Assembly: GCA_023678885.1 (NCBI GenBank)
Contig: CM042957.1
Location: 2,433,648 to 2,497,647, forward strand
Length of the DNA stretch: 64,000 bases
Reading direction: 5' to 3'
Source: Pogostemon cablin
Taxonomy: Eukaryota > Streptophyta > Magnoliopsida > Lamiales > Lamiaceae
In this document: positions 1 through 11,088 of the stretch, piece by piece
Position numbering within the stretch: position 1 is the first letter of the stretch
Layout of the letters: each line of letters opens with the position of its first letter
The notes under the pieces: generated by a model
The model's input: the letters and a program-made list of their open reading frames with translations, nothing else
Told to the model about the DNA's origin: nothing
Databases searched by the model: none
Translations under genes and position numbers: made by a program

Positions 1-2271
1 TAATGTAATATATAAACTCTAATACATTATAATATAGATTCATAGCATGTCTAACTTCATTAAAATATTATAATATGATAAAAATTTGTGTGAGGTCGTC
101 TTATGAAATGACTTACTATATGATAAAGATTTTATGAAAAGTGATAATGATGCTGTTAACTATTTTATAAATAATTTATAGTATTAATAAAAAATAATAA
201 CATTAAAAAAAGATAATAATATCTTTAATAAAATGTGATAACTAATTATAAAGCGTAAAATAATCTCACCTTAACATCTTATCACGATTACAATTGATAT
301 ATTAATCAATACAAAAGAACACCATGGATCTACATGTTGAAACATGGAATTAATATAGGCATAAAGCATTTATTTATGTTGGTACCACAAACATTCACTT
401 ATGCAAAAGGGGTACAATATCAAGATTAGGAGTATTCTATACAAGAGTATTGTTATTGTAGCTAGAAAATAAAGGGTAAATTAAAATGAGAAAAAAGGAG
501 AAAGAAAGTTGTCCTTGCAAGCACATGAGAAGTCAATTTTTGACTGATAATTAGCTAGCTCTTGAAAAATTGAACATGAAGAGGCAATCAAGTTTGGATT
601 TTGGTTCTTTAGTGATAGTAACAACTAATAAAGAGAGAGATCTTCAAAACAAACATGTGGCTCCAAACTTCCATCTCTCTACACCATACAAGAGAGAGAG
701 AATACAAAGGAAATGTGATTGTGTTTGCAAAATTGATTAAAAGTTCAATTTGTCAAAAGCTTCTAAAAGAGAAGGCATATCCATTGGACTATTCCAATCA
801 AGCCTCACGAGTTCTTATCTTGCCCAAAATCTAACTTTATCGAAAAAAAAAAATCACCTTTACCCTACATATTGTATGACTTTAACTAAATACCATAAAA
901 AATAAGTGCGTAAATATTGAGCAATTTTCAATTTTGTGGTGTGCAATTAGTAGTTTAGAAAAAGAAATGGAAAAATATGCATATATAATATTGGGATAGG
1001 GGAGTATTATTATTTTATAAGAAAACACATTTGCAAAAATTAACTAATTGGTGCGAGAGGCATTGGTTCCAGAATTGTGTGAGAACATGTGAATTGTGCG
1101 AGGCCATCCGGGAGATATTATTTTACATTTTTAATTAATTATCACTTTTTATAAAAAATATTATTTTTTTAAAATATTATTATTTTTTATATATATTATA
1201 AATTATTCATAATACAGTTCACAATATCATTATTATTTTTTATCAATTGAATAATTATTATTTCTTTTTATCTCATAAAAGTCAATTTCATGAAATTTAT
1301 TTTATAAAATGGTCTCAAATAATTGTTTTTTCGATGAATTAAGAGGCCGTGAATAAACCACGATCTGGCAAATACAATAAGTACTATATTGGTTCAAATA
1401 TTCTTATGTGGCCCCCTCCATGTGTGGCACCTATAACTATAGGTATACTTTATATAGTATGAATTAATTTTTTAAAAAATCATAATATGATCTCATAATA
1501 AATGCACAACGCTTAATATATGCATATAGAGATCAAGGGTAATACTAATAAAATTTTGTCAAAAATATGACATTTTCATTCCACACTATTTTCATTTAAG
1601 TACGTAATTCTTGATACATATATGAAATGAAATAACCTAGTACTATGACATTCTTATTTTTTATTTTATTTATATTTTTTATTAATTCGATGCACTAATG
1701 CCCTTTTACCGATTTCACAATGAGATAACCACTGTCGAATAAATTTTATACGTAAAATATGTAAATGAAATGCAAATTCTCCAAGTGAAGCCCAATCCAG
1801 AAGGGTCAATACTTACCACAATCCTGAGCTATATAAAGCCCAATGCGTTTGATAAGCCCATTTAACTAGGCCCAATATAAATCAATACCAGTTTCATTAA
1901 AAAATACTCACACTCGAACCTCGAGTATCATCAAGTAATCAGCGTAAGCCCTATTACAATAAAATAGATACAAGTCCAAATGAGGTCCACTTGTTCTAAT
2001 CTCATGTTAACACCTTAAAAAAAAAAAATTTGCTACACGCTTGATTTAATTAGACTGAATTTTCTTTCTTGTATGACTGAAAATTTTATTACACTTTAAA
2101 TAAAGTTTACTCAATATTGTGAAATTAGAGAGATAAAATTGGTTCTCTTGTCATAAAAATATGGATTAATAAAAAAAAACAAGAGTATTTGGGCCAAAAC
2201 ACACAACCCAATGACAATCTGTAGTTCACATGACGTTAATATTGAGCCGAGCCCATTAATAATATCAATAG
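1..2271. other. AT-rich intergenic DNA
   Basis: No coding region is recognisable here. The stretch is low-complexity AT-rich DNA with many stops in all frames. Apart from the inverted-repeat pair at about 90-1320, I see no RNA gene or regulatory element that I can support. Confidence 0.6.
90..1320. repeat. Pair of inverted MITE-like copies
   Basis: The arm at about 90-275 reappears in reverse complement at about 1110-1320. Both contain a shared AT-rich core (GATAATGAT, then AATAATTTATA, AAAAAATAATAA, GTGATAA and TAAAATAAT in the same order) and an outer TGAG(G/A)(T/C) end. They look like two copies of one non-autonomous AT-rich element in opposite orientation. Related sequence (GTGATAATTAATT followed by ATAAAATAATAT) occurs near 58620-58670. 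Exact ends and target duplications could not be fixed. Confidence 0.45.
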
Positions 2272-2639
2272 AAGAAAGATGAAAAATTATCACAAATGGT
2301 CCATTAAGTATAACAAAACCCAATTTTAGTCCTATAAGTATTTGAACTCTCAATTTTAGTCCTTTTCACTTCAATTTTAGTCCATTTTAATACAATTTTG
2401 GTCCAATTTGATTTAAAATTTTTTATTTCAACCGGGATTTGCACATGTTGACCAAAATTTGGGAATTTCTTTCAGTTCCCGGTGATTGTGCTTATGTGGC
2501 AATAATATCATTAATTTAATGCCATTTAAACTCCACATCAGCAAATAAAAAAGAAAAAAATAAAAAAATAGAGAGAGAACCATGAATTAGGGTTTGGCCT
2601 TCATCATCCAAATCCTCCAACTCAATGCCGGCGGCTCTG

Positions 2640-3064
2640 AAAACAACAAGGATCGGCCGTCGAGGAACTTCTCAGAACATGTCCGACAACCTCTAGGCTC
2701 CGTGCGGCGCTGAGTCGATCGGAATGGTACATTATGAACATGATAATGGTGATGGTTATTTGGGCCCTGGTGGCGGCCATTCCCTTCAAGGAGAAGAACG
2801 GGCTGACGACCCATCTGCAGGCTCCGAAGAATTTGGGGTGGGTCGTCCCGATAATCGGGCTGCAGGAGAAGATCGGAGAGGAGTGGAAGAAGAAGGAGAA
2901 GATGGGGACGCCAGGTTTGCTGAAGGAGTTGTAGGGGATGGAGAAGGCGGCGCGTTCAATTCATGGAGGTGTACGCGTTTCCGTTGGAGGAGGAGGAGAA
3001 GGAGGCGGACTGGTGGAAAGGCCACGCACAATTTCTCCACGATTTTGACAGTTTAGGGCTGAAG
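2640..3064 (+). pseudogene. Captured fragment of a ROH1/DUF793-like gene, broken
   Basis: The frame starting at 2734 encodes a hydrophobic stretch ending WALVAAIPFKEKNGLTTHLQ, followed by PIIGLQEKIGEEWKKKEKMG and LLKEL. This resembles the conserved MWALVAAIPCQDRG..., LHERI-EESKK and LLKE blocks I recall in plant ROH1/DUF793 (BPS1-like) proteins. A TAG at 2932-2934 falls where a Gln codon would be expected, since the next residues, GMEKAARS, continue the family pattern. The match then jumps to another frame at about 2962 (FMEVYAFPLEEEEKEAD) and ends at a TGA at 3070-3072. Upstream codons also look frame-shifted (ends at a TGA near 2712). The fragment lies wholly inside the MULE, so it is best read as a transduplicated, decayed gene piece. 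The family name is from memory. Confidence 0.5.
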
Positions 3065-3072
3065 GGTGGATG

Positions 3073-3660
3073 ATTAAATTGATGAGGCAACAGCCGTCTG
3101 CAGCCGTCGGATTGCGATGGCAGCGGCACATCGACAGCAGACTTGGCAGCGACGAAACTCTGGTGGGCGCGGCTGCCAGAACGTGGTTCTCCGGCTGGGC
3201 AACGCGGCGGCGACAATCTCGGCGGCTCGGAACGACGGGAGGCTGTGGCAAGATCTGATCGGAAGTGGCTTAGTGCGTGGATTTTTTGGTTCCCGGCTAG
3301 GAGCGATGAAAGGCAAGCGGATCTCGGCGGAATGGCGCCAGACTCCGGCAGCGGCAGTCAGGACGTGGCTCTCCGACACGGCAGCGACGATCGATGGGTG
3401 GCGGTAGCGATGGGCGGTGGCAGCGTGGCGGCAATAGACCGGCGGTGAGAAGCAGCAGATCCGGCGGTCTCGACGGTTGGCAGCGACACTAGAGGGTTAG
3501 CAACGGACGGAGGCGTTCGCGTTTTTTACGTCGGCCATGCGACGTTGGCGATTGGCAGCGATGATGGTGAACACGCCGGAGAAGAACGTTTAGAAGGGAA
3601 GGTTTTTCAGTGGGAGTGGCAGTCAAAGAGGCGATTTTTATGCCACGTCGGATTGGGTGC
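3073..3660. other. GC-rich interior of the MULE, unidentified
   Basis: This segment is rich in CGG/GGC triplets and has several overlapping short open frames on both strands, none with a recognisable domain. Long open frames are expected by chance at this composition. It may be a second captured genomic fragment, perhaps a 5'UTR or a first exon, but nothing confirms that. Confidence 0.4.
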
Positions 3661-3881
3661 TTTTGGAAAATGTCCAAAATTAAGTCAACGATCATTCTCC
3701 GGTGATTCCTAATTTATTTTAGAAAAAATGGACTAAAATTGGATTCACCGGATCAAAATTGAGATAATAGGACTAAAATTAGATTCAAAAGGGCTAAAAT
3801 TGATAATTTTAGAAGTTAGAGGACTATTTGTAGGATTGGTCCTAGTTAATGGACCATTTGTGATAATTTCTCAAAGAAAGA

Positions 3882-4497
3882 TCACTAAGAGAATTTGGGC
3901 TTAAAACTTTAAGCCTAACACCCATTAAAAAAAAAAAGAGAGGAGTAGCAAGTTCAAAATTAATAATGCAATCTAGCAACTTCCCAACACTCGGTTTCTT
4001 TTTATTAATAAAAAAATTCTGATTATTTTTTAGACAGATCACTAATCTTGAGTTGAGGATCTAGAATTATTATAATTATGGTATACACCAGAATAATTAA
4101 TTATGATTTACATTTTACAGATCAGCAATACGAATATATTTGTGAATTTAAATAAAGAACATATGTTATGCAGCTGCCATGTGTTACTGGGTACAAATAA
4201 AAATCTGAATTTTGGTAAATTAAGTCGAAAAAAAAAAAATTATTCACACCTATTTCACTCATATGGAGTATTAATATCCTTAATATTCAGTAAATAAATA
4301 GAAAAATTAATTTAAATTAGACTTTTTTTTATTTTTTTTTAAAGACATAAATTGGAAAGTGTTTTCCTTTGTTGAGCGCTTACCGGTGTCAAAGCCTCAA
4401 ACCGGTCGTTCAATTTTCAAAGCCCAAAATTTATACCACCGAACGCATATTCGCCTCTTTCAAAATTCCACCGCCGCCGCCGCCGCCCGCCACCGAC
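3882..4497. promoter_or_regulatory. Upstream region of the trihelix gene
   Basis: AT-rich DNA between the MULE target duplication and the trihelix start codon. Poly-T tracts at about 4322-4340 precede a more GC-balanced leader from about 4370, which becomes strongly C-rich (CCGCCG repeats) just before the ATG at 4498. A TATA box cannot be singled out among the many AT runs. The MULE inserted about 620 bp upstream of the start codon could influence expression. Confidence 0.35.
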
Positions 4498-5625
4498 ATG
4501 TCCTCCCAACCCACTCCTTCCCCTCCGCTCTCCACCACCACCTTCCCCTCCCCGCACCGCCCCATCTCCGAGGAAGACAAACTCGCCACGCCCTCCCCCC
4601 CATCTCTCGCGAAACCCGAGCCGTCGTCGGCGCCTCAGCTGCCGGCGTCGAAGACTCCGTCGTTCCCTAGCCGCGAAGACTGCTGGTCGGAGGAAGGAAC
4701 CCGCACTCTAATTGATGCCTGGGGTGCCCAGTACCTTCAACTCAATCGGGGAAACCTCCGGCAGAAACATTGGCAGGAGGTCGCCGATGCCGTCAACGCC
4801 CTGCACGCTACCTCCGCCAAGCTCCACCGCACCGACGTCCAGTGCAAGAACCGCATCGACACCACCAAAAAGAAGTACAAGATCGAGAAGTCCAAAGTCG
4901 TGCAATCCAACGGCCGCTACGTTTCCACGTGGTCCCACTTTCAAAGCCTCGACTCGCTCATCGGCGACCTCTTCCACAAGACCAACAACAACGGCAATGG
5001 TCACAGCCGGAACCTCCGCCGTAGAGTTTCCCAGTCACCGGAGAGCTCGCCGTCCTCGGAGACGGCGGCGTACCCCCGGAAAAACTCGCCGCTGATTAAT
5101 AAATCGGAAAAGGATCCATCCGTCGGTAACAGCCTCTTGAGGCTTACGTGGTCGGTTCCGGTGGGGCCGCGGTCGAAGCGGTCTGGCGCCGGCAGCGTCA
5201 CGGAAAGGAATTTCTCGGTTATGGCGGCGGCGGCGGCTGCAATGGAGGCCGAGGACGATGAGGATGATGATTACGATGATGAGGAAGAGAATTTGGGAGC
5301 GTGGGGTGCGCCGGCGGTGGGAAAGAAAAGAAAGGGGGTGGAGGGAGAGGAGAGGGCGGCGACGGCAGAGGGTTATCGAAGTTTAGCGGAGGCGATAACG
5401 AGGTTGGGACATATATACGAGAAAGTGGAAGAGGCTAAACAGCGGCAAATGGTGGAGCTGGAGAAACAACGGATGCAATTCGCCAAGGATTTGGAGATTC
5501 AGAGAATGAAGGTTTTCATGGAATTTCAGGTGCACCTGGAGAAGCTAAAGCGGGCTAAATTTAATTCTGAAAACAGTAAGTTCCTTTCCATGGAAGATCA
5601 CTTCAGTTTCTTCATCTTTCATTAA
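4498..5625 (+). CDS. Trihelix transcription factor, ASIL type
   Basis: Nuclear DNA-binding protein of the GT/trihelix family; ASIL1/2 relatives repress seed-maturation genes in seedlings. The ATG at 4498 (MSSQPTPSPP) is the first in frame; the upstream open frame lacks an ATG. A Pro/Ser-rich N-terminus (residues 1-58) leads into the trihelix at about 62-157: CWSEEGTRTLIDAW, a second Trp in QKHWQEVADAV, CKNRIDTTKKKYKIEK and STWSHF. An Ala run (243-248), an acidic stretch (251-265, EDDEDDDYDDEEE), a basic patch (GKKRK) and a C-terminal coiled coil (about 293-354) ending LEKLKRAK follow, which is the usual ASIL layout. The frame runs to a TAA at 5623-5625, but a good donor (ACA|GTAAGT, GT at 5576) lies just after the coiled coil. 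The real C-terminus may instead come from a short downstream exon: acceptor AG at 6686-6687 would add NSYL and a stop at 6699-6701. The family call is firm; the last about 15 residues are not. Confidence 0.88.
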   Translation: MSSQPTPSPPLSTTTFPSPHRPISEEDKLATPSPPSLAKPEPSSAPQLPASKTPSFPSREDCWSEEGTRTLIDAWGAQYLQLNRGNLRQKHWQEVADAVNALHATSAKLHRTDVQCKNRIDTTKKKYKIEKSKVVQSNGRYVSTWSHFQSLDSLIGDLFHKTNNNGNGHSRNLRRRVSQSPESSPSSETAAYPRKNSPLINKSEKDPSVGNSLLRLTWSVPVGPRSKRSGAGSVTERNFSVMAAAAAAMEAEDDEDDDYDDEEENLGAWGAPAVGKKRKGVEGEERAATAEGYRSLAEAITRLGHIYEKVEEAKQRQMVELEKQRMQFAKDLEIQRMKVFMEFQVHLEKLKRAKFNSENSKFLSMEDHFSFFIFH

Positions 5626-7911
5626 GACTTAACTCATTATTTGCTTGTTGTTGCTTTTTCCATATTCCTTCATATTCATATTTGCTAATAATGGTGGACT
5701 ATTTCACAGTCTCTCTGATGCAATACATGTCTAATTATATCACTAGATATCAAGATGATACTTGTAGTTTGGATGGTATCCACATCTTCGTTGCGAAATT
5801 AGGCATTATGGCAGATATTTACTCCATTTCTGGATTTGTGGTTGATGGGACTTATAGATTTATCATTCAGAGAAGCTTGTTGGTTAGTCGTTTTCTAATT
5901 TGGAGGAAACTATTTCAGGGATGCTGTTACTTGTAGTTAACATCACATCTTATTTTCAGTAATCCCTGGAAAACGTTGTTGCTTGAATACGACTTTCATG
6001 GATCCACAGAATAAAAGACTTCACTTTTCCCTTAAATCTTGTGCTTGAAATTTTATTTTGCATTAGTTTATCTTTGTGGGGGGTTCCTAGGAGGTAATAC
6101 TGTTTATGGTTTTCGAGTGATTTAATTTTGGATGTATGGGTGAATCTCCTTTAGAGCATGAAACAAGACTACTTTTGAGTTACAATCTGAGAGGTTTAGA
6201 TGAGATTGTGTAAACCAAATACATTGCCACATAACTACAGTAAAACGAAATAGAGTTGGTTGTATATCCTATTGTCATCTGTAATTGCTGCTAACAACAA
6301 ACAGGCCAACATTGCCAATGAGAACCCCCCTCTTAGGTGTTCCTTGATCTTAATGATCATCTCTTCCCTGATTCAAATCTAACTTCTTCAATCTCTCTCT
6401 CTATTTGTAATTGGCATCCACTGTTGAATATGGATTTGAGAGGCCTATATAATGATTTATGATCAGAAACAGAGTTGGTACGTATGCTTTAATACGCTCC
6501 AAATTGAGTAATTATTACGGCACGCCCTCACTTTTATTTTGTATTTTGGCTTGTTAAATGTTTAGTTCTATACTCACAACGAAAATGTTCCATGTTGGGA
6601 CTCTTCTCAATTGCACAATGCTTGATCATTCAAATTTGCCACCTTAGAAGTGAAATACTTACGCAATTTCTTTATCTTGTAACACAGACAGTTACTTGTA
6701 GATTGCAAGACCAGGCAAAATGATCGGCTGATCGTCTCTTGGATATAGCAGTAGATTGAAGGTAGCTCTGCATATACGTACAGGTGTTGCTAATTTTAGT
6801 TATCAATATAGGTACTCAGCTTGAAGCTTGGTTGATCTCTACTTTTTTTTGTTGGATGATTACACTATCAAGTGTTTTTTTTTTCTTTTGGTTTACTAGA
6901 CGAGATCATTTGGTAGAAGTTATCAGTGCTCACGTGTTGTTTTGTTCTCCGTTCATCTCTCTTTCGTTGTCGAAAGCTAATGAGCTAGCAATCTTTGAGA
7001 TAAATGAGCTTCAACTGGTGTTTTCTGATAATGTTGTGATGCAAATTTGTGTTGCTGGAAATTAGAGATGCACCTAAACCCCCAAATAGCTATGCTCGTG
7101 CAATTGCCTTGGGCTGTGTGTGTGATTATTCTCATTTCTTTTTTTTTTTTTTAATTTTTGTCTCTTGGTCTATTGGGTTGGGCTTGTATTTATAATTAGC
7201 TTGGGCTTGGGCTTATATTCATTTCTTGCTGGACCACCATAGAATTTGGGCTTTTCCTTGGAGACGTAACAAAATATACAATAGAGAATCTGGTAATGTT
7301 TTCTCTCAGATTTTGTCCTGTTGTTGACAACTACACATTTTCCTCACACACACACGCACATAAAATGAAAAGAAAAAAAGACGAATAACTTACACGGTAT
7401 GTACGATTTGAGTAAATTTTCTTAAGAATATAATTTTTTAAAAAAAATCTAAAATATTATTCAATTTACACCTTTTAGTGAAATGAGTAATGCCTTAAAA
7501 GAAATATTGTTGAATTGCACTAGTTGGGTACAAATATTACACTTGTACATAGTGCTCGTCCAAATAACAATGATTTATGAGCAGAAGATAATATTTTGGA
7601 GAAAATAATATTTTAATGGCATAAATATAATATGAGTTTAAAGTAACTTTTCTTAGATGAAATGATATGTATTCTTTTTACACCCTATTATTATTACAAT
7701 CTTAAGGAAATATTTATGATTTTTTGCTTCTAAGTTATAACACTGTCAAAAAAAGATGAGAAGTGAGAAAAGAATCCTTCCGGTCACGAGATTTATGGCA
7801 AAATATTAATTGTTTCTTATATCAGCTTCAGTAAACTTTAGGATAAAATAATATACTATCATTTAATTTGAATGGATTGATAATATAAATATGCAAATGA
7901 AATATAATAAA

Positions 7912-7917
<6 letters not shown>
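5626..7917. other. 3' region of the trihelix gene and intergenic DNA
   Basis: If the donor at 5576 is used, the first part of this region is an intron with a possible terminal exon near 6688 and 3'UTR after it. Short open frames at 5682-5936 and 6784-7065 have no recognisable domain. A T-rich tract at about 7138-7152 could serve polyadenylation. Beyond about 7350 the DNA is plain AT-rich spacer. Confidence 0.4.

Positions 7918-7982
<65 letters not shown>
7918..7982. repeat. (AT)n microsatellite
   Basis: An uninterrupted AT dinucleotide run of about 65 bp. Similar runs occur at about 11045-11086, 13559-13613 and 14165-14212. Confidence 0.95.
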
Positions 7983-7986
<4 letters not shown>

Positions 7987-8764
7987 CCATGTTTAGGATA
8001 AAATACTATGACTGTTGATCATAGTTCATAAATCCAAATTTGCTCCACATATTGTGGGCTTACAATTAGGCCCAAACTAAGCGTATATGAGTTACGTTGG
8101 CCCTTTCAAACCATTAATTTACATTTCATTGTAGAACTCTTCCAACATTTTTTTAGTATTTGATTTTAAAATTCGAACTCCAATTGGACTGAAATGAATC
8201 CGACCTATTTGTTTTTTTTTATTATTATTTTATTTCTCCTCTTTTCTTTCTTAAATATAATGAACTAGTTTAATTTTTTTTTATACGTACAATAACGAAA
8301 AAAAACCTAATTTTCCCTAAAAAAATAATACTAATAATAACAATTCACCTATTGACTTCCTTTCTCGATTTTTTTGGGTGGGGTAGTTTGATGTTTTCTA
8401 ATTAATATAAATGAGTAAAATAAGTTTACAAACACTTGTGTAAATCGAGTTCACGGAATAAACCATGTGGTCCCCCTTCCAATCCTATATACCCTATGTA
8501 TTGGTAGGATGTTTAAACTAAGGGGATCACATGATTTATAGGGGTTTATGATGTAAACCCGATTTTCAAGAAACTGAGTTAAATTTAAAAATTTTAAATT
8601 AAAGTGTATTTTGAGATTATTGCATTTTGTAATATTTATTTTTTAAAAGAAAAATATGAAAGAGACAAAATTAAGAAGCGGGAAAACAGCTAAGGTATAT
8701 TGGACAATGATGAAAGTAATTGACGAATAAATTGCCAAAACTATATCTCAATTTGTGATTATCA
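7983..8764. other. Intergenic DNA with an imperfect inverted repeat
   Basis: No gene is seen. Around 8440-8570 an imperfect inverted repeat pairs AAATCGAGTTCACGG...ATGTGGTCCCC with its complement near the TTTATGATGTAAACCCGATTTT end. It is probably a decayed MITE, and resembles the sequence near 11225-11385 that contains AAATCGGGTTTATATG. Confidence 0.4.
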
Positions 8765-8774
8765 ATTAAACGTA

Positions 8775-10235
8775 CGTATAAATTCTTTTTTCCCCTATAA
8801 CTAAACAAAATTTTAATTTTTGCCCTAAAAAAGATAAATATTTCAATTTTGCCTTATAACTAATGAATCATTTTAATTTTTGCCAAATTTTTGCCGAAAA
8901 ATACAAATTTTGTCGGAATCCACCATGTCATGCTTCAAATTGGGGATTTCTGACTGGTCAATCCGACGTGGTAATTTTGACTTTTTTTAGCCTATAGTTA
9001 AATCATTTTTTGCCCTGTAACTAAGCAAATCTTCGATTTTTGCTCTAAAAAGGATAAGTGGTTTAATTTTGCTCTATAACTAACGAATCATTTCAATTTT
9101 TGCCCAATTTTCGCCGAAAAACACAAATTTCGCCGGAATCCATACTTCAATTTGGAGGTTTCTGTCAATCCAAAAATACACATTAATTTAATGTATTTTT
9201 TATTTAAAATAAATTCAACATACTATTTATTTATTTATTAAACTCCACATTAATTTTCATTTTGGTTCAATTTTCAACGATGTGATTCTTTAATTATAAT
9301 AATAATTAATATATAAAAAAAACAATTCATTCAATAATTTTAAAAATTCGCACTTCAATATTTTGATAATTAAAATATGGCTTAATGCGATTTTGAACGA
9401 TTATTATCATACTTACTAGCATGTTAAAAAATTTGAACGATTTTGAACGATTATTATTTAAGTTATAGTTTTTGGTAAGTATAACATTTTATGTTTAAGA
9501 TTAATGTAATAAGTATTACCTAATTAATTAATATTTTAGAATTCACATATCTATGTCATTTATACAGGTACACAATTTAATGATTATAAATGGAAAACTA
9601 TTATTTTGAACGTGCGTTATATATTAGAGATAAGAATATGTTTAAAGATTTCTAAACTATCAATTTTTATTTTTATCTATATTTTAAAAAATAATTTAAG
9701 TGCTAAAATATTATTTTAAGAGGACATTTATTTGTGCATTTAAAAGGTCATTAATAACATATCATCAATGGTAGCTTCTTCTTTCTTTTTTTAGATCGAA
9801 ATTAAAAGATTTAAAAAAATCCATTGCGTGGATTTTCAATATTTTATTAGAAATTACATAAGGAAACCCCAAATTGTAGTATGTCAGTGGTGGATTCCAG
9901 CGAAATTTACATTTTTGGCAAAAATTGAGCATAAATTGAAATAATTCGTTAGTTATAGGGCAAAATTAAACCACTTATCCTTTTTAGGGCAAAAATTGAA
10001 GTTTTACTTAACTCTAGGCTAAAAAAAAAATCAAATTGCCACGTCGGATTGACCAGCCGGAAACCCCCAAATTAAAGCATGACGTGGCGGATTCCGGCGA
10101 AATTTGCATGTTCCGGCGAAAATTGAGCAAAAATTGAAATGATTCGTTAGTTATAGGGAAAAATTGAACCACTTACCTTTTTAGGGTAAAAATCGAAGTT
10201 TTGCTTAGTTATAGGGCAAAAAATGAATTTAACTC
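8775..10235. mobile_element. MULE-like element, member 1 of a three-copy family
   Basis: The long inverted arms are built from the family sequence CCCTATAACTAA, ATTTTTGCCCTAAAAA, GATAA and AATTTTGCCC. Each arm holds two tandem copies of that unit (about 8775-8990 and 9000-9170 on the left; about 9880-10020 and 10030-10235 on the right). The flanking 10-mers ATTAAACGTA (8765-8774) and ATTAAACTTA (10236-10245) match at 9 of 10 positions and are a plausible target duplication. The left outer end is decayed (CGTATAAATTC against GAGTTAAATTC). The core (about 9180-9880) is AT-rich with no open frame. It is non-autonomous, and more diverged than the copies at 17329 and 21171. Confidence 0.65.
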
Positions 10236-10309
10236 ATTAAACTTAGCTTGCGTATAATTAGTATGAGCGTGGTATCTTTCTACGATGACTTCTTTAAAAC
10301 AAGACAATG

Positions 10310-10795
10310 ACTGTATACAACCTCCATTTTAGTACAATCCCGTACAACCTCCTTCCTTCATCTTCGGTGTGTGTTTTTTCTTTTCTTTTTTCTTTTTAAA
10401 CTGTTGTTGTTACTATTTTTTTATTATTTTTTATTTAATTTTAGGGATATAATTATAATTTTATCCTTGTGGTTTAGGGTATAATTTATCCCTAGGGTTT
10501 AGGGTTTAGGGTTTAGGGTATAATTGTAATTTTACCCTTATGGTTTATGATATAATTTATCCCCTAAGGTTTAGGATATAATTGTAATTTTACCCTTGTG
10601 GTTTAGGGTATAATTTATCCCTAGGGTTTAGGATTTAGGGTATAATAATCATTTAAATAAATAAATTTAAAAATAAAATAAAAAACAACATTAATGAAGG
10701 AGAAGGAATTAATTAAGAAGGATGAGAACCAAGGGTTTACCAATTCAATTGGTACACCCGGTTGTACCTATTCCCTCTCTTAAAACAATAATACT
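10310..10795 (+). repeat. Dispersed repeat rich in plant telomere motif
   Basis: The core repeats GGTTTAGGGTATAATTTATC and ATAATTGTAATTTTACCCTT several times, with consecutive TTTAGGG units at about 10494-10518. The same arrangement, with the same left flank (ACTATTTTTTTATT before TTTTAGGGATATAATT) and right flank (CATTAATGAAG, TTAATTAAGAA, CCGGTTGT-like), occurs at about 49030-49470. Two copies sharing flanks as well as core indicate a dispersed element rather than a telomere relic. Its class is unknown. Confidence 0.6.
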
Positions 10796-11040
10796 AATTA
10801 ATTTAATCATTAATTAAGCACTAACCAAAGAATTAAATGTCGAGAGTTGAACAAAAGTTGGTAGCGAGGGTACGTAGTATTATACATTTCTGTAAGAGGT
10901 TATATATATATAGAGAAAGCTTAAAGAAGATGATATAAACAAAGTTACTACATTAATTTGCAAGACTAATTTATAATTAATGGGTGTCTATATATATACA
11001 TATTAAAATGGAATTAAGTTTAATCATATATATCTTTCAT

Positions 11041-11088
<48 letters not shown>

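Larger units (their letters stand above)
2280..3873. mobile_element. Pack-MULE-type element with 31-bp inverted ends
   Basis: The ends are inverted copies of one 31-bp sequence with two mismatches: TGAAAAATTATCACAAATGG on the left and, read inward from the right, TGAGAAATTATCACAAATGG, both continuing TCCATTAA(G/C)TA. They are flanked by a direct 8-bp repeat, AAGAAAGA, at 2272-2279 and 3874-3881; this is 9 bp if one mismatch is allowed. Sub-terminal arrays of AATTTTAGTCC on the left face GGACTAAAATT on the right. The interior (about 2590-3660) is sharply GC-richer than the flanks and contains part of a broken host gene. Terminal structure and target-site length fit Mutator-like elements, and the captured exon makes it Pack-MULE-like. 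No transposase is present, so it would need an enzyme supplied in trans. Confidence 0.75.

Noticed and set aside
3117..3448. Overlapping frames of about 100 codons in the GC-rich MULE interior
   Set aside because: Several frames are open at once on both strands, the pattern expected from high GC rather than coding.
5682..5936. 84-codon frame after the trihelix gene as a separate gene
   Set aside because: No domain, no plausible leader, and it lies in a likely intron or 3' region.
10494..10518. TTTAGGG repeats as a chromosome end
   Set aside because: Only a few units, embedded in a dispersed repeat that also occurs at 49030.
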